From positions 13,902 to 77,901 of the forward strand of contig VJWN01000024.1 in the NCBI GenBank assembly GCA_007644065.1: a stretch of 64,000 nucleotides of DNA, given 5' to 3'. The notes below the pieces were generated by a model. It did no database searches. It was not told the DNA's origin and saw only the letters and a program-made list of their open reading frames with translations. Origin of the DNA: Margaritispora aquatica (Eukaryota > Ascomycota > Leotiomycetes > Helotiales > Discinellaceae). This document shows, piece after piece, positions 23,734 to 34,158 of this stretch (position 1 is its first letter; each line of letters starts with the position of its first letter). The position numbers were made by a program, and so were the translations under genes.

Positions 23734-23952
23734 TGTCAGTTAGAGGTCACGTGCTTTTATGCATGATATTCGGTTATTTTGATTCTCTTCTTAATCTCAC
23801 TGTATTCCTTATAATATAAGAGCATTCCTTATAAAGTGCTAATCTATCTATATATATAGAGCTCTCTACTACAGTAAATACTCTTTAGACTTTTTAATCC
23901 TATCTATTTCACCTACTACTTCCTTACGTAATTTATTCTCTATTATCTATTA
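23734..23952 (+). repeat. 5' LTR of the copia element
   Basis: It is 219 bp, starts TGTCAGTTAG and ends CTATTA (ancestrally CCATCA, as kept in the 3' LTR). It aligns without gaps to 29041-29259. Its first ~130 bases keep the unmutated form (GGTCACGTGC, TTATGCATGA), while its inner ~80 bases are heavily mutated. Confidence 0.92.
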
Positions 23953-26900
23953 GTTACGATCCCGGTTTATATTATAACTATTTCTAGATACGGAATATAT
24001 AGCGATTACTACTATTTAGAAGGCTATAGAACGTTTAAAACTATATTATTTTTAGCTATATCTAAGCGAAAATCTAGATAGAAATAGTCTCCGAGAGTGG
24101 TATTCTCTCGTTAACTTACTATATTAGTACTAATATCTATAATCCTTAGGGATTTAAAAGATTAGTTAAAGTAGATCGAGATAATTAGAATCTTTACCTT
24201 TAAGTATAATATCTAGAAATACTATAACCTTAGAGTTAAAGAGATTCTAATATTAGTTAAACTAGAAAGACTAACCTTAAACGATATATTACTTATAGTA
24301 ATACTTTCTAATACAAATATAGGTATATAACCTTCTCTAAAAATATATATATTACTTAATAGAGAAGAAAGGGATTACCTACGTATATTATTAGAGGATT
24401 ACTAAAGAGATATTAAGCTCTTCGATAAATAGTTAGAAGTATTAATAGACTTACGTATAAAAATCTAAGTATTAGTATATACTAATATAATACGCTATAC
24501 CTTTAATACCGATATAGTATATTAGATACTATAAGCTTTATAAGTAAGATTCGTACTTATACTCAAAGAAAGAGAATAAGAGCTAATCTCTAATTAGTAG
24601 AAACTTTCGAAACTAACTAAAAGTTAAGATATTAATATATAGTTTAATAAGTAAAAAACTATATATAACGATTATATAGTAATAACGCTTCTAGATATAA
24701 TAAAAGATAGGCCTTACTACGATTTCCTTAATATAATATAGTTAATTAACGTATCTTAGTATAACTTATAACGATATAAGATTACTAATAACAGCGAAAT
24801 TTTATTTAGAGAATTACTCTCTAATCTAAAAAGATATAGAAGAACTACTTATATAATTAATACTAGAGGTTAGTATAGAGCTTTCGGTATATTAACATTA
24901 GAAAAAACTAGTTAATTAAAGTATATACCTCTAACTTTTAAAGGAAAAAACACAAAGAATAAGGTACCTATATACGTATATAAATAAAAGTATTAGTACT
25001 CTAAGTACCCTTATATTTACGAATCTCTATAACCTATAGGCTAAAAGGTAAATAAAGTAGTAATAAAGGTATTTACTAATAAAGCTACTAGTAATAATAT
25101 CTTTAAAAAATAACTCGAAAATTTAAGATTAAAAAAGATATAGTAAATATTAAACAATAATACTAATATTAATAAAATATCGGTTTTAAAAAGTAAAAAG
25201 ACACTATCTATCTTTATAATCTTACAAAGAATAGCTTCTAATTAGCTAAACTTATAAAATAAGGCCTCTAATTAACCGAAAATAGACGAGAATATTATAT
25301 TTAATACTAGAGGGAATACGGCTACTTATATACTCCGAGATAGTATTATACTAGATTTAGACTTAACAACGTATATATATAACGATCGAAGTAGATTTAT
25401 TAAATTTTAAAAATTAAAAATAAATAAAGTATTATTTATAGAAAATATAGTAATTCTTATATTAGATATAAGAAAAATCTAGTACGTCCTAGAATATAAA
25501 GGTATACTAAATAGTTAAATTATTTATCTTTCGGAAGTACTATATATCCTTATATTCTATATAAATATTACGAGCTTATAAAAGTTTATAGATTAAGGGG
25601 TCTACTAGGATATATCTATAGTAAAATTAATATACAATAGCGTTGAATTTAGCTAAACACCGATAAAATACAACTAGTTCTACCTAGAATACCAGCTACT
25701 TAAGACAGCTTCGAGTTTCTATATATCTAATATAGTAAGACACTCCGTATTCGAAGTATACTTATTACGTAAGCCAAAACCACCTAGGAAAGCTATACTC
25801 GATAAATAGTATAGTATAATAGGTTATCTATATAATAAAGCTATATTATACCTAGAAACATTATATAAAGGGATTATAATAAAAATAAAGAAACTCTCGG
25901 AAAGGAAGTGTAAGCAATGCTATAAGACTAATTTATAATAGATTATTAGTAAAAGATAAAAAATATAACCTTTTATACCTTATTTTAAAGTCTATTAAGA
26001 TCTTATCTATATCTAATTAGCCGAAGGACTTACCGAATACTTTATATATTTTTACTATCTATCGACGTATATATATTATATATATATACTCGTTAAAAAG
26101 AATAAAAGAATACTAATTTTTATAGTACAAAGCTTTATTAGATACGTCAAAATACGTTAGAAATAGAAAGTTAGAATCTTTTATAAAGATAAGGAGTTAG
26201 GATATAGACTAGTATATAGAGCTTTTATTATAAACAAAGGAATTAAGGAGCATATCTCGGCGCCTAATATATATAACTAGAATAGAGGTATTAAAAAAAA
26301 CGGAAAGATACTTATTAATAGAGTTAATAGCCTCTTAAACTAAGGGAATCTACCTATAGATTAGTTAATAAAGGCCTATAAGACTATAGGTTATCTTCTA
26401 AATCGGTTACCTATACGCTAACTTAACTAGAAAACTCTATTAGAAGTACTATAAAAATACTATAGATTAATTAACTATAAGCCTAACTTAGCGTATCTTG
26501 TTAAGTATAGAAGTAGAGCTTATATATATATTAAGAATTATCTTAAGCTTAAGAAACTAGTACTAAGAGTATATATAGGCTACTTAGTAAGCTATAATTC
26601 TACTAATATCTTTTGTATCTAGCTACTAAAGAAACGAGAGGTGATATTAATAAGAGATATAGTATTTAATATAATACAAAGATAAAAAAAGAACGAAGCC
26701 CTTAAGGTAATTCCTACTTAGGTTCTAGATATTATTAAGATAATAGAACTAGAGGTTAGCTAATTAGAGGCTAAGGATCTTAAGGATTACGAACTCTTAT
26801 TAGAAGAAATAAGTAATATAATACGAGTTAATATCCCTAGTAACAATATACTAATAATCGAAGAAGTTAACTCGGAATTAAAATAAGAAACTAGAGGATT

Positions 26901-29031
26901 AATAATACCCGAAAAAACGCTTAAAGTAGAAAAACTCGTTTACAGGCCTTACTAAGAATATAATAAATTCGAAAATCTATACTTAAATGTATTAAATAAT
27001 TAACTATAACGCTCGTAGAATAATCTATAAAATATAGAAACGTATAATTAGATATAGTAGAACAAAGGATCTAATTTATCTATAGAGAATCTAATATTAC
27101 CTTTAAGAACTAAGTAGGTAGACGTTTAAGTAGTTAATAAACAAAACATTATCTAAAGGAAACGTATATAAAAATAGACAATATTTATAGCTATATATAG
27201 TTAACTTAGTAGCTTAGCTACTTTTTATATAGAAATAGTAGACGCTACGGTATATAACTAATAAAAGATATATAAAAAAGATCTACTATCTATACTACAA
27301 AGCTAGAAAGAATTAAACTAGTATCCTTATACGATAGGCTTTCTTATAGTAGTAAAGAAAGAATACGTAGACCTAAAGGCTCTTAATACGTAGAATAAAA
27401 TTAAGAAGTTAGAAAAAACAAGGAATATTAAAGCTCTCCCTATAATATAGGTCTTTATATACAAGTATAATAGTGATAGGTACCTAGAGAAGCTTAAGGT
27501 ACGTTTATATATTAGAGAAGATCTCTATATCTAAACCGACAAAGACACCTATATAGCTATACTCTCTATAAGAGTATTTAGATACCTTATAGTAATTACT
27601 ACGTTCTTTAACCTTAATATTAAGTAGCTAGACGTTATTAACGCGTTTAGTAACGTATTTATCGATAAGACTATTTATATCTTATATACTAAAGGTTTTA
27701 TAGATAAAGAAAGAATAATAAAGGAATTTAAATTACTACTTAATAGAGTACTATATAGACTTCTAAGATTACTATTACTATAGTTCAAGATACTATATAG
27801 AGAGATAAAAAAGCTAGGTTTCGAGTCTATACCGGAGTACGTATATCTATTTATTAGTAAGTATCTTATCGTATTCTTTTACGTCAATAATATAACGATT
27901 CTATACTACCTATCTAATAAGAAATACTATACTATATTTAGAACTACTATTATAAATATCTTTAAGATACGAGATTTTAATAATCTTAAGTAGTTTCTAG
28001 GTATATAAGTATTAAGAGATAGAGATTAACGTAAAATCTAGTTATATTAAAATATATATATCGATAAGGTTACTATAAATTTTAAGGTTATATCTATATC
28101 GAAATATAATAAAACGTTATTTACTATAGAGAAATTAGTACTATACCGAGGTACTATAACTAGATTCTAGGTATATAACTATTAACGTAAAATAGGTTTA
28201 ATAACCTACCCTATAAACTATTACCGACCCGATCTCGTATATATTACGTAAAAGCTTATATTGTTTTTATAGAATCTATCTAAAGAATATACAGATATAG
28301 CGTTATATATTATTAACTATATACTAGGTACGAAGTTCCTTACACTAAAACTTAGCGTTACTAACGATAATAAGAATACTTATCCTTTTAAATTATTATC
28401 GGATATATTATTTGTAGATTACTCTAATCGGAAGAGTACTAAAGGAAGGCTTATTAAGCTCCTTTATAGTACTATTGACTAGTAAATAGTTAAATAAAAC
28501 TTAGTAGGTATATTAACTATAGAGGTTAAACTAGTATCGATATTATATCTTATCTTATAGTTACTATAGTAGTTAAGGTTCCTAGATAATATTAGGCTAG
28601 AACTTTAGTAGAAACTACTAGTTCTATATAATAATAGATAGACGATATAACTTCTTCTAGAAGAAATACTAAAGCTTATTATAAAACTTAAGTATATCGA
28701 TATCTATAATTACTAGCTAAGACAAGAGCTAGGTAAAGGCAACTTCGACTTATAATAGAGAGAGACTAATAATATACTAGCTAATAGATTTACTAAGGTA
28801 CTTTTAGTATAGAATTACGTTAGGTTTCTTAAGTATTTAAAAATAGTTAACGTCGAAAAACTCGTAAAAGCTTATAACAAAAACTCTCGATAATTCGATA
28901 TATTTTAATTTTAAATTCGCTACGTTAAATTTTTCGTATTTTTCGAAGATTTCCAAGCTTATAATTAGTAGACACGCTCCTTCGTATATTTTTCTTGTTT
29001 TTTATTAGTTATCCTTTACTACTTTTAGTCT

Positions 29032-29040
29032 AGGGGGGTG
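29032..29040 (+). promoter_or_regulatory. Polypurine tract of the copia element
   Basis: AGGGGGGTG sits directly before the TG of the 3' LTR, the normal place for the plus-strand primer. Confidence 0.75.
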
Positions 29041-29259
29041 TGTCAATTAGAGGTTACGTACTTTTATATATAATATTCGGTTATTTTAATTCTCTTCTTA
29101 ATCTTACTATATTCCTTATAATATAAGAGTATTCCTTATAAAGTACTAATCTATCTATATATATAGAGCTCTCTACTACGGTAGATACTCTTTAGACTCT
29201 TTAATCCTATCTATTTCACCCACTGCTTCCTCACGTGATTCACCCCCTATCATCCATCA
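29041..29259 (+). repeat. 3' LTR of the copia element
   Basis: It is 219 bp, starts TGTCAATTAG and ends CATCCATCA. Compared with the 5' LTR its inner (left) ~130 bases carry the mutated state and its outer ~80 bases the ancestral one (CTTCCTCACGTGATTCA). All observed differences are transitions. Confidence 0.92.
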
Positions 29260-29264
29260 CACTC
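29260..29264. repeat. Target-site duplication CACTC (right)
   Basis: Same five bases as 23729-23733. Confidence 0.85.
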
Positions 29265-29364
29265 TGCTTGATGTGTTTCTCTCCCGAAGCAAAGCCTCAG
29301 ATAGGAATATTCGTCACAAAACGAGGATTCATCAATAACAGCAACTGATAACTTGGGCCCAACA

Positions 29365-29872
29365 ACCCTAGCAACGGGTGCCATCCTACTCCTCGCAATC
29401 CTTTTCTCAATACTCTTATCCTCCGCCTACACCCATACGCACCTCAGCTAAAAGCAGCTCTTCTCAACCTGAGTCATGCCTTTAATACTCGCACAGTAAC
29501 TACCTGGCGTCCTCGTCAGCTCAATCCGCTACATGCTCATCACGACGCTATGGGTTATCCCCGTCGCAGCCATGCTGCCTATTTTGTATTTCTGGACCTG
29601 GCACGGGAATTTAGATATTCTCTGTGATAACAGCGGTGAGGGTTGAGACGGCAGCCACGACGGCGACGGAAGTGCAAATTGAGACTAAGACAGGTTATGA
29701 GTTGATTACTGTGACTCAGATTGAGCTTACCACTGTGACTGTCTCTCAAACACGTGCTTCTGCTACGACAGGCCTTCAGATTTTAGGGGACACAATGATG
29801 ACTGATGGAGTGGCTGCATTCGAAACAGCACGTTCTTCAGAAGAGCAAAGCTTAATCGCTGAGTCTAGATGA
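29365..29872 (+). pseudogene. Relic of a membrane-protein gene beside the retrotransposon
   Basis: One frame from 29365 to about 29613 reads as two hydrophobic stretches (AILLLAILFSILLSS; LWVIPVAAMLPILYFW) interrupted by stops at 29449 (TAA), 29470 (TGA) and 29497 (TAA). Each is one C-to-T or G-to-A change from CAA or TGG. Downstream, an 82-residue Thr/Glu-rich open frame (29624-29872) may be another piece. No family is recognised. The region is not AT-rich overall, so it looks like a once-unique gene hit by mutations from the neighbouring element, but this is inference. Confidence 0.4.
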
Positions 29873-30288
29873 AGGCCGAAGCAACGGCTGTTGATTTCAT
29901 TCTCGTCGAAACTTCAAATGTCCTAATCAACCCGCGACATCAATTGAGATTTCGACAAGAAGTGTCGACCAATTATAGCTGGACGAGGCAGAGAGAATAC
30001 ACAAAGACCATCTTAGCTTGGATTGTAGCTATCAGGGAGGAGTGTGGAGCAAATAGGGAAAACCTCTGAACTTATGGATTGGAACAACAGAAAAGAGGAA
30101 ACAGCTTATAGGGGGCTTGCTTTCGCAATGAATGGAGTCATGAGACCAGTCAAGGTTATTGAACTGCATGGTAGTAAATGACAGCAAATGAAGTCCGTCA
30201 TGATGTAATACATTCGTCAAAACTTTACACGCGCTATTCTGACTCCATTTCATCCCACAAAACGTCACCCCAAAGACCATCCTTGCCA
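29873..30288. other. Intergenic, 3' side of the 2EXR gene
   Basis: Only small overlapping frames (29869-30069 plus, 30032-30289 minus). Nothing supported. Confidence 0.4.
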
Positions 30289-31809
30289 CTAAACCCGCGA
30301 AACGAGAGTCTCTCGAAGGTGAACAATAAGTTGTCTGTAATGTAGAGTTCCTGGCGTCTCCTCACGCAACAGCTGCAAGATACGGTCTGTTTCTTGCAGA
30401 CGTGGTCTAATAGCAGAATCTAAATGCTCCAGAACATTTAACTTAGTCTTCAGAACTGGCGTAGCTTTTGGTTTCTGCCAGCATAAAACATAAACACTCG
30501 GTTGAATGTCAGTCTTATATTCACCCTGTAGCTCATCCAGTTTGTCCTTGATGACCTTCTCAACTTCACTTGGAGTGTACCGAGAGCAGCCCATGATCTG
30601 TTTATCCTCCGGCTCATAGAGTTTCAATTTACCCTCCTCGTTCTCCATGACTTCTCCGGGATCGAGATAGAGTTCAAGGCTCTTCAATCTTGGCATGTTT
30701 TTTAGCCAAGCATTGTTCCACTGGCTTCCTTCCAAAGTACGACCAAATATGACGCGGCTGACTCCAAAGCTTTGTAGCAGCGCTCTCTCGAGAGGTACCG
30801 CTACATGCTGAACTGTAGCTAAGCACGAAGGTGCTTCCTCCCTATTCCTAGACAACCATTGCAAAGCCATTCGCCGCTCGAACGAAAAGCCCGGACAAGG
30901 GAAGAAGATCGAATCGGCTTCAGTCCAGGGTAACCTGCGAGAAGCCTTAGGATCAGGATAGTCGATGTCTAGGACAAATCTCTTCATCACAGCGAGCCTA
31001 GACTCATGACAAGTATGGAAAAGAGACAAAACCATACTCTTTCGCCCATCCCACCGAAAATCATACGGATCCGATCTGAGCTCTGATGTTGCAGTTGTAG
31101 TCACCCGAACTCGAGCGAAAATGTCGGTGTAAAGATTCTTGTAATCTTTGGGCTTGGGAATAATTGCCTTCGGGTCGCTCAAATCATGGTTTAAGACGAC
31201 CAATATCTTACTGTGAATCTCGCGTGCACCAGGAACAGCATACGTCCACACCATCGATTGTATCTCTAGGGGCAGCTTTTCAAAATAGGGAAAACCTGCC
31301 AGCTCCGATCTCATACGATCTCGTTCTCGAACCAATTGATTCTGCATGTATGTGATCTTCTCGATTGCCTGCAGGTTTCTCTCAATGCATCGCTGCAAGT
31401 TTTGATTTATGACGGACATATTCGGTGTTTGCGCAGTATTCGTAGTTCGAGTAGTTAGAATTGGACCCGGGAATCCTCTTGGCAGTAGATTTTGCGCTGT
31501 GTGATGTGCTTGCGTCGCAGAAGATTCGGCATAGTCTGTCATCCTGGGGAGATAAGAGAACGGTGGGGGTGCCATAGCATTGTTCGCTGTATCGGTAGAA
31601 GTTCTGGTCGTTGGATAGGAATGAGATGTATTGGATATATTGGACGTATTGGACTGGACATCTATCAGAAGTTAGCCAACGTTGTAGATGGTATGGAGGG
31701 ATTGTGTTGATCGGATACCTTCTAGCAGATTGCTGGTTGTCGAACCATTATCATTATCCTCTGAATCTATAGCTCTTCCTTTACCTTTATTTGTATCCCT
31801 AGATTCCAT
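30289..31809 (-). CDS. 2EXR-domain protein, function unknown
   Basis: Exons 31809-31719 and 31661-30289 give 487 residues. The first exon encodes a polar, acidic start (MESRDTNKGKG…). Its 57-base intron has donor GTATCC, a GGCTAAC branch site and TAG acceptor, and joins the long second exon in frame. The hallmark is FPYFEKLPLEIQSMVW, about residue 155, the opening of the fungal 2EXR domain (F-box-like, PF20150-type). It is followed by a segment ending in FHTCHESRLAVMKRF, also typical. A Ser/Thr-rich low-complexity region and a short coiled coil (RERDRMRSE) come first. These proteins are abundant in Leotiomycetes and none has a well-defined role. An alternative shorter start at 31575 would omit the first exon. 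Confidence 0.82.
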
Positions 31810-32276
31810 AATTAGGATCGCGCGTGGTTGACTGCCGATTGTCTTGTTGATGTTGGCCGACGTTGATGTGATGGAGGGTACCTAAGATATCTAAGCTACG
31901 AGTAAGTTGTCAGAGAAGAGGGCGGCTCTAGGGCGATCATGGGTTGGACACTTGGAGGGGTGTGAGGGGTGCAACAGCATTTTTGACGTCCCTCCACACC
32001 ACATGTCTCACTTGTGAATCATTTGTCTTCTTGAGGTCATTGAGGTCAAAACATTGCGATCATAGTAAACTATGCTGTCAGAATAATATGACATGAATTA
32101 AGTATCGCACAGATTTCGCGATCTATCGAATCCTTGATGGGTAAGTAGTATTGACACAACAAGGTATCGTAAAATAAAGCCCAAAATAGACTGAGAAGCA
32201 GAGTCCTAGCTTCAATCTAAAAATCAAGGTATAGGGACCTTTAACTTCTCGATGGAGTTGTTGCTTAGTTCATTTT
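31810..32276. other. Intergenic
   Basis: Upstream of the 2EXR gene and downstream of the permease pseudogene, both on the minus strand. No open frame of note. Confidence 0.5.
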
Positions 32277-32744
32277 TCAATCCTTAAACTTCCTAAGAAA
32301 TCTACCAACAACGCTACCTCTCTTCTCTGCCTCATCCTCCTCCAACTTCAACAACCGATCTGTAAAATCCATCTCTTCCAGTCTGACCCAGTACGTTCCA
32401 TGATACCACTTATATCCCACGAACAAGATACCCGCTGTAGGAATAGTGATATAACTAGCAATGAAATTCCTCCAGCTGAAAGGCTTCTCGAAAGCAGTGT
32501 ACCCTTGAATGAACAGGATGAAGATGTTCAGGAACAAATTGAAGCGATAGATCCAGATGGTGCCAAACACTCTGAAGGGGAAAGTCGATGGGTCAATACC
32601 TTGCTTCTCGAGCCCAGCACGCACACGAAGATGAGTGAACACTATCCCAGACCAAGCAATGTAAGCTGCAGTGCCGCCTACGGAAGTCATATACACAAAG
32701 ACTTGGCCTGCACCGATTTTCATATTCATCAAAGCGAGAAATCC

Positions 32745-32747
32745 CTA
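32745..32747 (-). other. In-frame stop in the permease pseudogene
   Basis: TAG lies in the same frame as conserved sequence on both sides (…GVPYPAVLMSCC before and GFLALMNMKIGAGQ after). No splice pair of normal size removes it without also deleting the conserved PYPA block. Confidence 0.8.
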
Positions 32748-34094
32748 GCAGCAAGACATGAGGACGGCAGGGTAGGGAACACCCTTCTTGCTGGTAATGG
32801 CGAAGAGTTTTGGTGCTCGTCCACTCAATGCGAGGGAGTACAAGGCTCTTGACTGGACGTATATGCATCCATTACCTGCTGAGATGAAGGCGATAATAGT
32901 CAACGTGTTCACAAATTGTCCAGCAGATTCCCATCCGGCATTCACAAACCCAATAGTGAAGGGTGAGGAAGCGGCTTTTGAGTCGGCGTTAAGCAGTGCT
33001 GGTGATGTGGAAGGGCAGATGAGTCCTTGAAAGAAGATGAGACCAAGATACACGAATAAGATTCGATATACAACAGTATTAACACCCTTTTGATGTTAAT
33101 CATCGTCTTGATGTGAGTGATTGACTTACTCTAGGGATGGATTTTCTGGGATCTTTTGTTTCCCCGGCAGCAAGGGAGATAATTTCTGTGCCAACATAGT
33201 ATGATGCAGCAAGAGCAAAGACTTGGCCAAAGCCATTGATCCCATGTACTACCGGACCTTGAAGGATCAGTCATCAACTGTTTCCAAACTAAAAGGAGCA
33301 TACACACCATTGGGAGGAGTCCAATATTTGAAGCCTATATATTCAGATCCTGGAAATGCACCAACATTCACAAGGAATGAAATGAAGAAGCAAACCCCTA
33401 GTGTGATGATTTTGAACCAGCCTAGCCAGTATTCAAGTTCGCCATAAACAACCACACCTAGAGTAGAAATGACGCTGAAGAATCCGAAGAAGATGAGGAC
33501 CCATGCCCACATAGGTACCGTATCAGGACTGACCCAGTATTGAAGAATAAGAATAGCTCCATTCCATTCTGTAGAGGTTAGAGCCTCTCAGCAACTAGAT
33601 AGATCAATGTGCTTACCACTACCCAGAAACACACACCACATAAGATAGTACAGCCAAGCCATGGCGAAGCTAAAAGCTGGATCAACGAATCTAGTAGCAT
33701 GCTGAAAGATAAATCAGCATGAGAAATCAGCTTGTACTTAAGTGTCCTTACCTCGATGAATCCGCCCGCGTTGGGAAACATAGTAGTGACTTCGCCAATA
33801 CTTTGCATCAATGCCCAAACAGAGAAACCTAGAGACCTTAGCGAATATTCAAAAGCTTGCAGACCTACCTTACCACTCACCAACAATACTGAAACCGATC
33901 AGAGCTCCAAGCGGTCCGCTTAAGTACAAAGCATACCCAAACCCATAAAAACAACTAGCACCAATAACACTGGCAAGAGAAATGAGTGTGACATGTCTGC
34001 CTTCCAAACCCCGTCTCAACCCATCTTCGATGATGATCGCACCTTCTCGGATCTCGACGGTGCCTTTTTGAATGTCAACGGGGCCGTCAGTGAA

Positions 34095-34101
34095 TTTTTT
34101 T
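34095..34101 (-). other. A7 run causing a +1 frameshift in the permease pseudogene
   Basis: On the minus strand GATAAAAAAATTC carries seven A. With six A, the N-terminus starting at 34158 would run straight into the conserved permease frame. No ATG exists in the downstream frame before the conserved region. Confidence 0.75.
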
Positions 34102-34158
34102 ATCGTCCACAGAGCTGGCTGTCTTTGATTCGTACATTGAAGCGTCTTTTAATGGCAT

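Larger units (their letters stand above)
23729..29264 (+). mobile_element. Complete but inactive Ty1/copia LTR retrotransposon
   Basis: The element spans 23734-29259 and is flanked by a 5-bp target duplication CACTC (23729-23733 and 29260-29264). Two 219-bp LTRs enclose one gag-pol region on the plus strand. Reading through stops shows the integrase C-terminal region (KLVLRVYIGYLVSYNSTNI near 26,560-26,610), reverse transcriptase (DVINAFSNVFIDKTIYILY near 27,630-27,690, and FFYVNN near 27,877-27,891 where YVDD is expected), and the RNase H region (VDYSNRKSTKG near 28,415-28,445). The order integrase before reverse transcriptase defines copia. A purine tract precedes the 3' LTR. Dense RIP-type transitions have destroyed every reading frame. 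Confidence 0.93.
32277..34158 (-). pseudogene. Broken amino-acid permease (YAT family)
   Basis: A fungal general-amino-acid-permease-type transporter. Exons: 34158-33881, 33828-33752, 33701-33617, 33568-33308, 33257-33130 and 33086-32277, all with good splice sites. Family blocks are present in order: RHVTLISLASVIGAS (first helix), QSIGEVTTMFPNAGGFIE, SYYVGTEIISLAAGETKDPRKSIPR, and a C-terminal EKPFSWRNFIASYI. Two lesions: a run of seven A (34095-34101) puts the N-terminus out of frame, and the exons total one base over a multiple of three, matching exactly one extra base. In addition an in-frame TAG at 32745-32747 interrupts a helix (VLMSCC, stop, GFLALMN). Without these it would be about 545 residues. 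A TTATATAA lies ~55 bases upstream of the start, so it may still be transcribed. Confidence 0.85.

Noticed and set aside
23734..29259. Estimating insertion age from LTR divergence
   Set aside because: All differences are RIP-type transitions and spatially polarised, so they do not measure time.
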